Of a stretch of DNA of 5,263 bases, positions 1-5,263 are shown piece after piece. Made by a program: the position numbers and the translations under genes. Position 1 is the stretch's first letter, and each line of letters begins with the position of its first letter. The stretch is from NCBI GenBank assembly GCA_937974135.1, contig CALJIH010000206.1:1-5263 (forward strand), given 5' to 3'. Source of the DNA: an uncultured Cocleimonas sp. (GTDB taxonomy: Bacteria; Pseudomonadota; Gammaproteobacteria; Thiotrichales; Thiotrichaceae). Below the pieces are notes generated by a model. It was not told the origin of the DNA and did not search any database. It saw nothing but the letters and a program-made list of their open reading frames with translations.

Positions 1-1133
1 TACGTGATTTATCTATAATCGCGACCCCTCCCACACAACGACATTCGATTAAAACCTTTGTCCACGAATGGGATAAGGCATTGATTCAAGAAGCCTGTGC
101 ACGCGAATTGGCGCGTGGTGGACAAGTGTATGTATTGCATAATGAAGTCAAAACCATCCAAAAAATGACGGATGATTTAGAAGCTATCTTACCTGATACT
201 AAAATTCGCTTTGCCCATGGTCAAATGCCTGAAGGCGAACTTGAAAGCATCATGCGTGATTTTTATCACCAGCGTTTTCAAGTGTTAGTAGCTACCACCA
301 TTATCGAAAGTGGTATTGATGTGCCAACCGCTAATACCATTATCATTAATCGTGCAGATAAACTTGGCTTGGCCCAATTGCATCAAATTCGTGGTCGTGT
401 TGGACGCTCACATCATAAAGCCTATGCTTACCTTATTATTCCTAGTAAAAAGCTAATCACGGCTGATGCCAAAAAACGTTTAGAAGCCATTGAATCACTT
501 GAAGATTTAGGTGTTGGATTTACCTTGGCATCGCATGATTTAGAAATACGGGGTGCGGGTGAATTACTTGGCGATGACCAAAGCGGTCAGATTCAAGAGA
601 TTGGTTTTAATATGTATAACGACCTATTGGAACGTGCAGTAAAAGCACTTAAATCGGGTAAATTACCGCAACTGGATGGACGCGAAACAAAAACCTCAGT
701 CGATCTTGGACTTCCTGCATTAATCCCTAACGATTATTTACCCGATGTGCATAACAGATTGATTATGTATAAACGCATCGCCAGTGCAGAGGATGCTGAA
801 GCACTGCGGGAATTACGCGTCGAAATGATCGACAGATTCGGTTTAATTCCTGATCCATTGAACAATCTTTTTGAAGCCACTCGACTCAAACAAATCGCTC
901 AAGAATTAGGTATTTTAAAGCTCGATATGGGTGAAGAAGGCGGACGTATTCTGTTTAATGATAAACCCAATATTGACCCGATGAAAATCATGAACTTAGT
1001 ACAGAAGCGCCCATGGGAATACAGCATAAAAGGACAAGATAAACTCTATTTTGAATACGATGCGATGCAAGAGTTAGAACAACGAGTGCAATGGGTTAAA
1101 CGTTTATTTAACGATATTAAAGTAGATGAATAA
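1..1133 (+). CDS. mfd: Transcription-repair coupling factor Mfd, C-terminal part (5' end outside window)
   Basis: The reading frame is open from the first complete codon at position 3 to a TAA at 1131-1133, giving 376 visible residues, about a third of a normal Mfd (roughly 1150 residues). Mfd is a DNA translocase that dislodges RNA polymerase stalled at lesions and recruits UvrA. What is visible is the second RecA-like lobe of the SF2 helicase followed by the C-terminal regulatory domain. The frame opens with RDLSIIATPP, which I recognise from enterobacterial Mfd. Next come HGQMPEGELE (from 216), helicase motif V TTIIESGIDVPTAN (from 294) and motif VI HQIRGRVGRSHH (381-416). The TRG (translocation in RecG) region HDLEIRGAGELLG starts at 534, and RecG shares it, but the long C-terminal extension with LIPNDYLPDV and KRIASA is Mfd-specific. 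A TTG at 81 is an internal codon, not the start. No convincing terminator follows; the spacer holds repeats instead. Confidence 0.97.
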   Translation, partial: RDLSIIATPPTQRHSIKTFVHEWDKALIQEACARELARGGQVYVLHNEVKTIQKMTDDLEAILPDTKIRFAHGQMPEGELESIMRDFYHQRFQVLVATTIIESGIDVPTANTIIINRADKLGLAQLHQIRGRVGRSHHKAYAYLIIPSKKLITADAKKRLEAIESLEDLGVGFTLASHDLEIRGAGELLGDDQSGQIQEIGFNMYNDLLERAVKALKSGKLPQLDGRETKTSVDLGLPALIPNDYLPDVHNRLIMYKRIASAEDAEALRELRVEMIDRFGLIPDPLNNLFEATRLKQIAQELGILKLDMGEEGGRILFNDKPNIDPMKIMNLVQKRPWEYSIKGQDKLYFEYDAMQELEQRVQWVKRLFNDIKVDE

Positions 1134-1149
1134 ATAGCTATAAAAGACA

Positions 1150-1218
1150 GTTCTATTGAGCTCTGGTACTGAGCTTAGTCTACGTATGTCGAAGTATTTA
1201 TGCTGAGCTTGTCGAAGT
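1150..1218. repeat. Putative 69-bp inserted repeat element with two internal motif copies
   Basis: This segment contains TGAGCTT twice (1170-1176 and 1204-1210) and GTCGAAGTA twice (1188-1196 and 1211-1219), so it looks like a duplicated unit with the first copy expanded. A further partial motif TGAGCT lies at 1157-1162. GTACT at 1166-1170 and AGTAC at 1216-1220 are an inverted pair around the duplicated part. On the left it is preceded by AAAAGACA (1142-1149) and on the right it is followed by ACACCCCCC. These are the two halves of the intact repeat seen at 3399 and 4221, with ACA present on both sides. That is what an insertion with a 3-bp duplication would leave. CTTCGACAAGCTCAG-like sequences are, from memory, widespread intergenic repeats in bacteria; I have not checked this here. 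It could also be a degenerate terminator, but there is no strong stem with a T-run. Confidence 0.45.
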
Positions 1219-1234
1219 ACACCCCCCTACTTTT
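1219..1234 (+). repeat. Interspersed C6 repeat, copy 1 (right part; left part possibly at 1142-1149)
   Basis: ACACCCCCCTACTTTT is identical over 16 bases to the copies at 3404-3419 and 4226-4241 and has the same orientation. Its left end differs from the other copies: the expected AAAAG arm is not adjacent but is found 69 bases upstream as AAAAGACA at 1142-1149. It lies between the convergent ends of mfd and the hydantoinase-family gene, 22 bases beyond the latter's stop codon. Confidence 0.8.
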
Positions 1235-1256
1235 GAGGCTTTTCTACAAAACTGGC

Positions 1257-3290
1257 CTATAAAACTACACCTTCACATTCAGCCATTACTTTAGCGCTAA
1301 TTAAACCAACATCCCCTTCCATACCGGGTATATCAATGCGTTTAACATCCACAGTAATGTCCGAATCATTCACCGCTTTACCCCCTTTTTCTATGACATT
1401 CTGTTTAACATTTTCCATAGCAATCTGTTGTGCTTGGTTCAGTGCTTCGGTCGGTGACTCGACGCGCACTACCTTATCGTTTGCATGAATTAAAAACAGA
1501 CCATTTTGATGTAAGGTGATTTCAATACTGATAACAGATTTAACAATCCCAACACCCGCCCCGATAGCATTGGCGACGTGACTATATTCAGGCACGATAA
1601 CTTCTTGCCCAAGGCGTTTTGCTACATCAGGATAAAAAATGCCTGCGGGCCCACCGACTGCAACGATAGGCAGTTTTGAATGTAACTGGATCTGCATATC
1701 ATTCATGGTGGCACTACCATCTGCGGTCGCCGTTATAATTGGATCTGTTAGATCAAACTGATTTCCGGTGAGTTGATTGATCAATAATCGAGTGCTCTTA
1801 TCGACCACTGCTTCAAATACTTCCTGTGCTAGTGCTTTAACTTCTTTATCGACATTCTCCCCTGTTACACGCCCCGTTGCGCGACCTAATAATTCTGCAG
1901 CGTACAAAGCCGCTTGGGTATTCCATTGTGATTGATACCCGAGAACATGCGCGGCATCGCTCGGGGTGAATCCAGATATTCTTACCACCCCACGATTCAT
2001 TAAGCGTCGCAGACAGCTTCTATCTCTTGCTGATGCAACGACTTTACGGAATAACACGGGTTTTTCTGTACTCAACATACTGATAAATTCTTGTTCGTAA
2101 TCGGTAAAGTCGGTTGAGTCTGTTGGTTGTAGCAATAGATACTGAATTGCGGACCGCATACCACTGTCGCCCATCAAGGCAAGACTCAGTTCGTTTTCTA
2201 TATGTGGCCATTTGCTTGCGAGCATAGACAAGGGTAAGGCGCGATTTGGCAATAACGACAGTTTGAGCAATTCGCCAATTTCCACCTCACTATCACCACC
2301 TAAACCCAAGGTTTTCATATCTATCGCTTTAACTAAAGTACGATAGCCGCCAACATCAGCCCCAGCCTCATTAAGTGCGGGCCAGCCATTTCTCACGGTC
2401 GCGACATCGGTTGTGGTACCACCAATATCTGAAATCAAGAAATCAGATTCACCCGTTAAGTATCTGGCACCAATAACACTCGCTGCAGGCCCTGAAAGAA
2501 TCGTCTCAATCGGTGTTTGCATCACCGAATCAGCATTTGCGATGGAACCATCGCCTTTTACAATCATAATCGGCGCATTCAGTCCCAGTGCTTGCATTGA
2601 TTCACGAACCGCATTTTCTAATTGCACGATTAAAGACACAATTTGTGCATTAAATGCCGCTGTTAACGCACGCTTGGGGCCATTTAATGAGTCAGATAAA
2701 TCACACGATGCTGTGACTGTAGCTCCGGTAATTTTATGAATAAGTTCCTGCGCTTGACGTTCATGGGTTTGATTGCGTACTGCGTAATGACCGGCGACTG
2801 CAAAGGCATCTACTTGACCCATTGAACCGGCTAGCGCTTCACGAATGGCAGCCTCATCTAATGGTTCTTGCTCACGACCGGTGTAAACATGGCCACCTTT
2901 TATATTTAGAATTTTTGCATCAGGAATTGCTTTAGCGATCTCGGTGCGCTCAACCATGGCTTCATTAAAGCCTAAAGTAAAAACACCCAAGGACGAGCCC
3001 TGCCCCTCTACAAGCGCATTTGTCGCCAAGGTTGTGGATAGAGAAACTAAGCTTACATTTTTAGGGCTAAATTCCCCATGGCTTTTTGTTACAGCAGACT
3101 CTATCGCTTTACTTAAAGCATCGCTAATCCCTTCAGAGAGATTACCGTGCGTGGTGAGCGATTTAACACTGGCCAAAATATTTTTAGCATTATCAGTATT
3201 ATTTTTTTTCTTTGATGATTGATTTCTTTTTATAACAACAGCATCAGTGTAGGTGCCGCCAGTATCAATCCCAATGGTGTAATTAGACAT
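1257..3290 (-). CDS. Hydantoinase/oxoprolinase family protein (HyuA-like ATPase), orphan
   Basis: This 677-residue protein belongs to the hydantoinase A/oxoprolinase family, whose actin-like ATPase fold couples ATP hydrolysis to opening of cyclic amides such as hydantoins or 5-oxoproline. The first phosphate motif GIDTGGTYTDAVV is at residues 7-19. The Hydant_A_N domain follows, with STTLATNALVEG at 85-96. The second phosphate motif ISDIGGTTTDVA is at 286-297, MKTLGLGGDSEV at 325-336, the segment GFTPSDAAHVLG at 440-451, and AVGGPAG at 544-550. No signal peptide is seen, so it is probably cytosolic. Length is normal for HyuA-like proteins, but the last 90 residues do not resemble the usual HyuA C-terminus as I recall it. 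No HyuB, racemase or transporter gene adjoins it, so the substrate cannot be assigned. Residues 21-37 are a low-complexity Lys/Asn stretch carrying a run of eight A in the coding strand. The ATG at 3290 directly precedes the first motif; it has no clear Shine-Dalgarno sequence. The stop is TAG. Confidence 0.9.
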   Translation of the reverse strand: MSNYTIGIDTGGTYTDAVVIKRNQSSKKKNNTDNAKNILASVKSLTTHGNLSEGISDALSKAIESAVTKSHGEFSPKNVSLVSLSTTLATNALVEGQGSSLGVFTLGFNEAMVERTEIAKAIPDAKILNIKGGHVYTGREQEPLDEAAIREALAGSMGQVDAFAVAGHYAVRNQTHERQAQELIHKITGATVTASCDLSDSLNGPKRALTAAFNAQIVSLIVQLENAVRESMQALGLNAPIMIVKGDGSIANADSVMQTPIETILSGPAASVIGARYLTGESDFLISDIGGTTTDVATVRNGWPALNEAGADVGGYRTLVKAIDMKTLGLGGDSEVEIGELLKLSLLPNRALPLSMLASKWPHIENELSLALMGDSGMRSAIQYLLLQPTDSTDFTDYEQEFISMLSTEKPVLFRKVVASARDRSCLRRLMNRGVVRISGFTPSDAAHVLGYQSQWNTQAALYAAELLGRATGRVTGENVDKEVKALAQEVFEAVVDKSTRLLINQLTGNQFDLTDPIITATADGSATMNDMQIQLHSKLPIVAVGGPAGIFYPDVAKRLGQEVIVPEYSHVANAIGAGVGIVKSVISIEITLHQNGLFLIHANDKVVRVESPTEALNQAQQIAMENVKQNVIEKGGKAVNDSDITVDVKRIDIPGMEGDVGLISAKVMAECEGVVL

Positions 3291-3307
3291 GAAGCATTAT
3301 GGTTAAA

Positions 3308-3335
3308 AATATAAAAGCAGAGTGTAGCAAAACAA
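3308..3335 (-). promoter_or_regulatory. Candidate sigma-70 promoter of the hydantoinase-like gene
   Basis: On the minus strand, TTGTTT (3335-3330) and TATATT (3313-3308) are separated by 16 bases. A transcript would begin near 3301, leaving a leader of only about ten bases before the ATG at 3290. That would fit the lack of a recognisable Shine-Dalgarno sequence. The region is AT-rich, so a chance match is possible. Confidence 0.35.
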
Positions 3336-3398
3336 TACAAACATATTTATCTATAAGAGACTATTCCTGCTCCTACCTTTAAATAAATACTTATTTAC

Positions 3399-3420
3399 AA
3401 AAGACACCCCCCTACTTTTA
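3399..3420 (+). repeat. Interspersed C6 repeat, copy 2
   Basis: This is a 22-base unit with arms AAAAG and CTTTT around the core ACACCCCCCTA, plus a trailing A, identical over all 22 bases to copy 3 at 4221-4242. It sits between two divergent genes, so it cannot be a terminator of either. The five-base arms form a weak inverted repeat with an 11-base loop. Confidence 0.85.
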
Positions 3421-3540
3421 TCTAAATATTCCATTGGCTAACCACAGCGCTTTTCTGATTAATTGAATTAAACAAAAAATCATGAAAGTTTAAGAATATT
3501 TTGAGAATTTTTTCACATTCATCATTTTAGTATGACCTCA

Positions 3541-3560
3541 ATGACAACATTTTTTGTCAT
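3541..3560 (+). promoter_or_regulatory. Inverted repeat just upstream of the fasciclin ribosome binding site
   Basis: ATGACAA (3541-3547) and TTGTCAT (3554-3560) are perfect inverted copies around the six bases CATTTT. ATGAC also occurs nine bases upstream (3532-3536). The site lies 10 bases before the AAAGGA ribosome binding site. It could be a dimeric repressor's operator or a small 5'-leader hairpin. Which one, and the regulator, cannot be told from the sequence. Confidence 0.4.
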
Positions 3561-3570
3561 CAATCAAACA

Positions 3571-3576
3571 AAAGGA
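3571..3576 (+). promoter_or_regulatory. Ribosome binding site of the fasciclin gene
   Basis: AAAGGA lies eight bases before the ATG at 3585. This is well placed and supports that start over the internal methionines at codons 3 and 8. Confidence 0.75.
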
Positions 3577-3584
3577 CTTCTCAA

Positions 3585-4145
3585 ATGAAAATGAAAGTTA
3601 TATCCATGACAGTTGCGGCACTTTTTTTATCTACCCCTATGATCGCATCAGCGGGTGATTGTAGTTACGGGCACACGGCAAAGAAAGCAAATTACTCTCC
3701 CACAAAAGAAAAAGGTGGCTTAATGAAAGTTGCTGCTAAAAACCAACCTGACATTGTTGATACAGCAGTAAGTGCGGGTAGCTTCAATACGCTAGTTACC
3801 GCAGTTAAAGCAGCTGGACTAGTCGACACACTCAAAGGCAATGGTCCGTATACAGTATTTGCACCAACCGATGAAGCTTTTGCCAAAGTACCAGCAGATG
3901 TGCTCAAGGGCTTACTCGCTGATAAAGCGGCTTTACGCAAGGTTCTTCTGTATCACGTAGTACCTGGGAAAGTTACTGCAAATAAAGTGGTAACCTTAGA
4001 TTCAGCGCCAACCGCACAAGGCTCTAAAGTAAGCATTGATAGCTCAAATGGCGTAAAGGTAAATAACGCAAATGTTATAAAGACAGACATCATGACAAGC
4101 AACGGTATCATCCATGTTATCGATACGGTGTTATTACCAAAGTAA
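3585..4145 (+). CDS. Secreted fasciclin (FAS1) domain protein
   Basis: This 186-residue protein has a Sec signal peptide (MKMK, a hydrophobic stretch to residue 20, then a likely cut after ASA at 21-23). A lysine-rich linker follows (about 24-54), then one FAS1 domain to the C-terminus (about 56-186). FAS1 landmarks are H1 TVFAPTDEAF at 90-99, the central YH at 123-124, and H2 GIIHVIDTVLLP at 174-185. FAS1 domains are beta-rich adhesion or ligand-binding folds; single-domain bacterial versions are exported, and their precise role is mostly unknown. The one cysteine of the mature chain, C26, is two residues beyond the predicted first mature residue, so this is not a lipoprotein box. The gene stands alone: its own ribosome binding site is upstream, and a strong terminator begins 28 bases after the TAA. 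The gene and its control region lie between two direct copies of the C6 repeat. Confidence 0.93.
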   Translation: MKMKVISMTVAALFLSTPMIASAGDCSYGHTAKKANYSPTKEKGGLMKVAAKNQPDIVDTAVSAGSFNTLVTAVKAAGLVDTLKGNGPYTVFAPTDEAFAKVPADVLKGLLADKAALRKVLLYHVVPGKVTANKVVTLDSAPTAQGSKVSIDSSNGVKVNNANVIKTDIMTSNGIIHVIDTVLLPK

Positions 4146-4148
4146 AAC

Positions 4149-4167
4149 ACTGATTTAATTAATCAGT
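4149..4167 (+). other. AT-rich hairpin directly after the fasciclin stop codon
   Basis: ACTGATT (4149-4155) and AATCAGT (4161-4167) form a 7-bp perfect stem with a five-base loop, starting three bases past the stop codon. No T-run follows, so it is not a terminator by itself. It might protect the mRNA 3' end or simply precede the true terminator at 4173. Confidence 0.45.
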
Positions 4168-4172
4168 ATCAG

Positions 4173-4205
4173 GCTTTTAAGGTAGAAATATCTTAAAAGC
4201 TTTTT
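4173..4205 (+). terminator. Rho-independent terminator of the fasciclin gene
   Basis: GCTTTTAAG (4173-4181) pairs with CTTAAAAGC (4192-4200). The stem extends inward by a G-U, a T-A and an A-T pair, making 12 pairs closed by a GAAA tetraloop (4185-4188). Five T follow at 4201-4205. It ends the fasciclin transcript on the plus strand. Confidence 0.85.
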
Positions 4206-4220
4206 AGTTTAAAAGAGGAT

Positions 4221-4242
4221 AAAAGACACCCCCCTACTTTTA
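4221..4242 (+). repeat. Interspersed C6 repeat, copy 3
   Basis: It is identical to copy 2 over 22 bases and has the same orientation. It lies just past the fasciclin terminator, between two convergent genes. The flanks beyond the 22 bases differ from copy 2, which helps define the unit's borders. Confidence 0.85.
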
Positions 4243-4324
4243 AGCATTATTAATTTATTTTTAACAATTTTTTAACAAATACATCGGTAAGATTTGAATT
4301 CTTCCTTCCTATAATAAAAATAAC

Positions 4325-4360
4325 AAAGCCTTTCAGATAGGGGTATCTGAAAGGCTTTTT
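4325..4360. terminator. Bidirectional terminator, mainly serving the minus-strand desaturase-family gene
   Basis: AAAGCCTTTCAGATA (4325-4339) and TATCTGAAAGGCTTT (4344-4358) form a perfect 15-bp stem with a GGGG loop. On the plus strand the 3' side ends in TTTTT (4356-4360), giving a backup stop for fasciclin transcription. On the minus strand, read 17 bases after the TAG at 4376, the stem is followed by TTTGTTATTTTT, a slightly broken T-tract. It therefore insulates the two convergent genes. Confidence 0.9.
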
Positions 4361-4375
4361 AATGTAAAGGTATGA

Positions 4376-5215
4376 CTAATCTTTATTAGTTACTGGCTTA
4401 TAGATAAATGGAGTTGTGAATAACTTATCTAAACGATTATCTTCAGCTTTGCGCATGACTTCTAAACCAATTTCCATCTGCGGAAGTTCTTCGTAGGTTT
4501 TTTTGCTCGCAGTGCCAAAAAGATGATCCCACCACGGAAATATTGCTGAATAATTACTATTCGTGAATTGCTTCTCACTAGAATGATGCATGCGATGAAA
4601 ATCAGGTGTCACGATAAACCAACGTAACACAGCATCAAGCTTTTTTGGTAAAACGATATTACTATGGCTGAATAAGCTAACTGCCGTATGCATAAAGTTA
4701 TACATAGCCAATATAATAAATGGCGCGCCAAGGGCAAAGATAATCGGCGTCACGATCAAAGCATTGATCATAGGCTCTAAAGTGTGATGCCTGTGACTGG
4801 TGGTTACATCAATTTCCGTATCGGTATGGTGCACCGCATGAATTCGCCACAAAAAATCTACTTTATGAAACATTCTATGAATCCAATACGTTAATTGCTC
4901 CATAACCAATACAATGATCACAAACGAGAAAACATCGCTCAATTTAAAGTGAGAAATCAACGGGGAGTCAGGCTTGAAATAGGTTAACAATCCAAAAACA
5001 GAAGCCGAATAGAAAATAATAAAGAAATGGTTAAATATCGCTAAACCAATATTACTCAACCAGCGGCTGGCCTGATTATCACCAGACTGTTTCCGAGGTA
5101 CAAAACCTTCAATTAGAAACAATAAAATCATGCCACCAAAAATGGCGGCAAATTGAATTTCGTGAAAATTAGCTTGCAAGAAAGTTTGTTTTAATTCGAT
5201 AACTGAATTGTCCAT
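4376..5215 (-). CDS. Sterol desaturase / fatty acid hydroxylase family membrane protein
   Basis: This 279-residue integral membrane protein belongs to the fatty acid hydroxylase superfamily, non-haem di-iron enzymes that hydroxylate or desaturate lipids using O2. The histidine ligand set is complete: HRMFH at 113-117, HAVHH at 126-130, HRHH at 141-144, H176 and H184, and HRMHH at 207-211, followed by the family-typical WWDHLFGT at 228-235. Hydrophobic segments at about 22-38, 54-79, 94-111 and 150-175 fit membrane spans, with the His clusters on the cytoplasmic face. It therefore looks catalytically intact. The substrate cannot be inferred: bacterial members act on various lipids, and no lipid pathway gene is adjacent. 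The ATG at 5215 has only a weak upstream ribosome binding site. The stop is TAG, and a strong hairpin follows. The gene appears monocistronic at its 3' end. Confidence 0.92.
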   Translation of the reverse strand: MDNSVIELKQTFLQANFHEIQFAAIFGGMILLFLIEGFVPRKQSGDNQASRWLSNIGLAIFNHFFIIFYSASVFGLLTYFKPDSPLISHFKLSDVFSFVIIVLVMEQLTYWIHRMFHKVDFLWRIHAVHHTDTEIDVTTSHRHHTLEPMINALIVTPIIFALGAPFIILAMYNFMHTAVSLFSHSNIVLPKKLDAVLRWFIVTPDFHRMHHSSEKQFTNSNYSAIFPWWDHLFGTASKKTYEELPQMEIGLEVMRKAEDNRLDKLFTTPFIYKPVTNKD

Positions 5216-5263
5216 ATCATCAATCTATTTGAAAAAAATATTTAATGCAATAACCATTAAATT
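5216..5263 (-). promoter_or_regulatory. Upstream leader of the desaturase-family gene (cut by window edge)
   Basis: These 48 AT-rich bases precede the ATG at 5215. I see no clear Shine-Dalgarno or complete promoter; the promoter probably extends beyond the edge. Confidence 0.3.

Larger units (their letters stand above)
3291..3584. promoter_or_regulatory. Divergent intergenic region between hydantoinase-like and fasciclin genes
   Basis: These 294 bases must hold the promoters for both flanking genes, which start at its two ends. I can point to a candidate minus-strand promoter (3308-3335), a copy of the C6 repeat (3399-3420), a 13-base palindrome TTAATTGAATTAA (3459-3471) that could be an operator, a 7-bp inverted repeat (3541-3560) and the ribosome binding site of the fasciclin gene. 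A plus-strand promoter is not clear: TTGAGA at 3501-3506 is a fair -35, but the sequence 17 bases on (ATTTTA) is a poor -10. TAGTAT at 3528-3533 is a better -10 but is spaced 21 bases away. No open reading frame of note is present. Confidence 0.6.

Noticed and set aside
81..83. TTG as a start codon for the first gene
   Set aside because: The same frame is open back to position 3 and encodes conserved Mfd sequence (RDLSIIATPP), so the gene simply runs off the left edge.
1134..1256. Rho-independent terminator for mfd or the hydantoinase-like gene in this spacer
   Set aside because: I found only short, imperfect stems and no stem followed by a T-run on either strand.
2413..3222. Plus-strand open frames opposite the hydantoinase-like gene (2413-2739 and 2944-3222)
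   Set aside because: They are antisense to a clear family protein, have no recognisable domain and look like shadow frames.
3648..3665. Lipoprotein box at the fasciclin signal peptide (Cys26)
   Set aside because: The cysteine follows ASAGD and is not at a lipobox +1 position; an ordinary signal peptidase I site after residue 23 fits better.
3692..4150. Minus-strand open frames opposite the fasciclin gene (3692-3940 and 3953-4150)
   Set aside because: They are antisense shadows of a convincing secreted FAS1 protein, with no family features of their own.
1219..4242. The three C6 repeats as a CRISPR array
   Set aside because: The copies are 0.8 to 2.2 kb apart with whole genes between them, so they are interspersed repeats and not an array.
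4310..4360. TATAAT at 4310-4315 as the promoter of a small RNA ending at the hairpin 4325-4360
   Set aside because: There is no acceptable -35 at 16-18 bases, and the RNA would be little more than the terminator hairpin itself.

Overview
This window is an AT-rich stretch of a gammaproteobacterial-type chromosome. The visible Mfd C-terminus aligns well, from memory, with enterobacterial Mfd. I cannot name a genus; a marine or cold-adapted gammaproteobacterium would fit, but this is only an inference. There are four protein-coding genes, all apparently intact except the first, which is cut by the left edge.

Layout: (1) 1-1133, plus strand: the 3' third of mfd, the transcription-repair coupling factor. 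(2) 1134-1256: a short convergent spacer filled with repeat-like DNA. (3) 1257-3290, minus strand: a hydantoinase/oxoprolinase-family ATPase with no HyuB partner beside it. (4) 3291-3584: a divergent promoter region. (5) 3585-4145, plus strand: a secreted single-domain fasciclin (FAS1) protein with a good ribosome binding site and a strong terminator. (6) 4146-4375: a convergent spacer with two clear terminator hairpins. (7) 4376-5215, minus strand: a membrane fatty-acid hydroxylase/sterol desaturase family protein. Its promoter lies near or beyond the right edge.

The genes do not form an operon or an evident pathway: each is transcribed as its own unit, with strands alternating + - + -. I see no defence system, transposase gene, CRISPR array, tRNA or rRNA.

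The most noteworthy structure is in the spacers. The 16-mer ACACCCCCCTACTTTT occurs three times, once in every intergenic region, always in the same orientation. Two copies extend to an identical 22-mer with short inverted ends (AAAAG/CTTTT). The copy next to mfd looks split by a 69-bp insert that carries two copies of the motifs TGAGCTT and GTCGAAGTA and is bordered by ACA on both sides. This suggests one small repeat family inserted into another. Copies two and three also bracket the whole fasciclin transcription unit as direct repeats.
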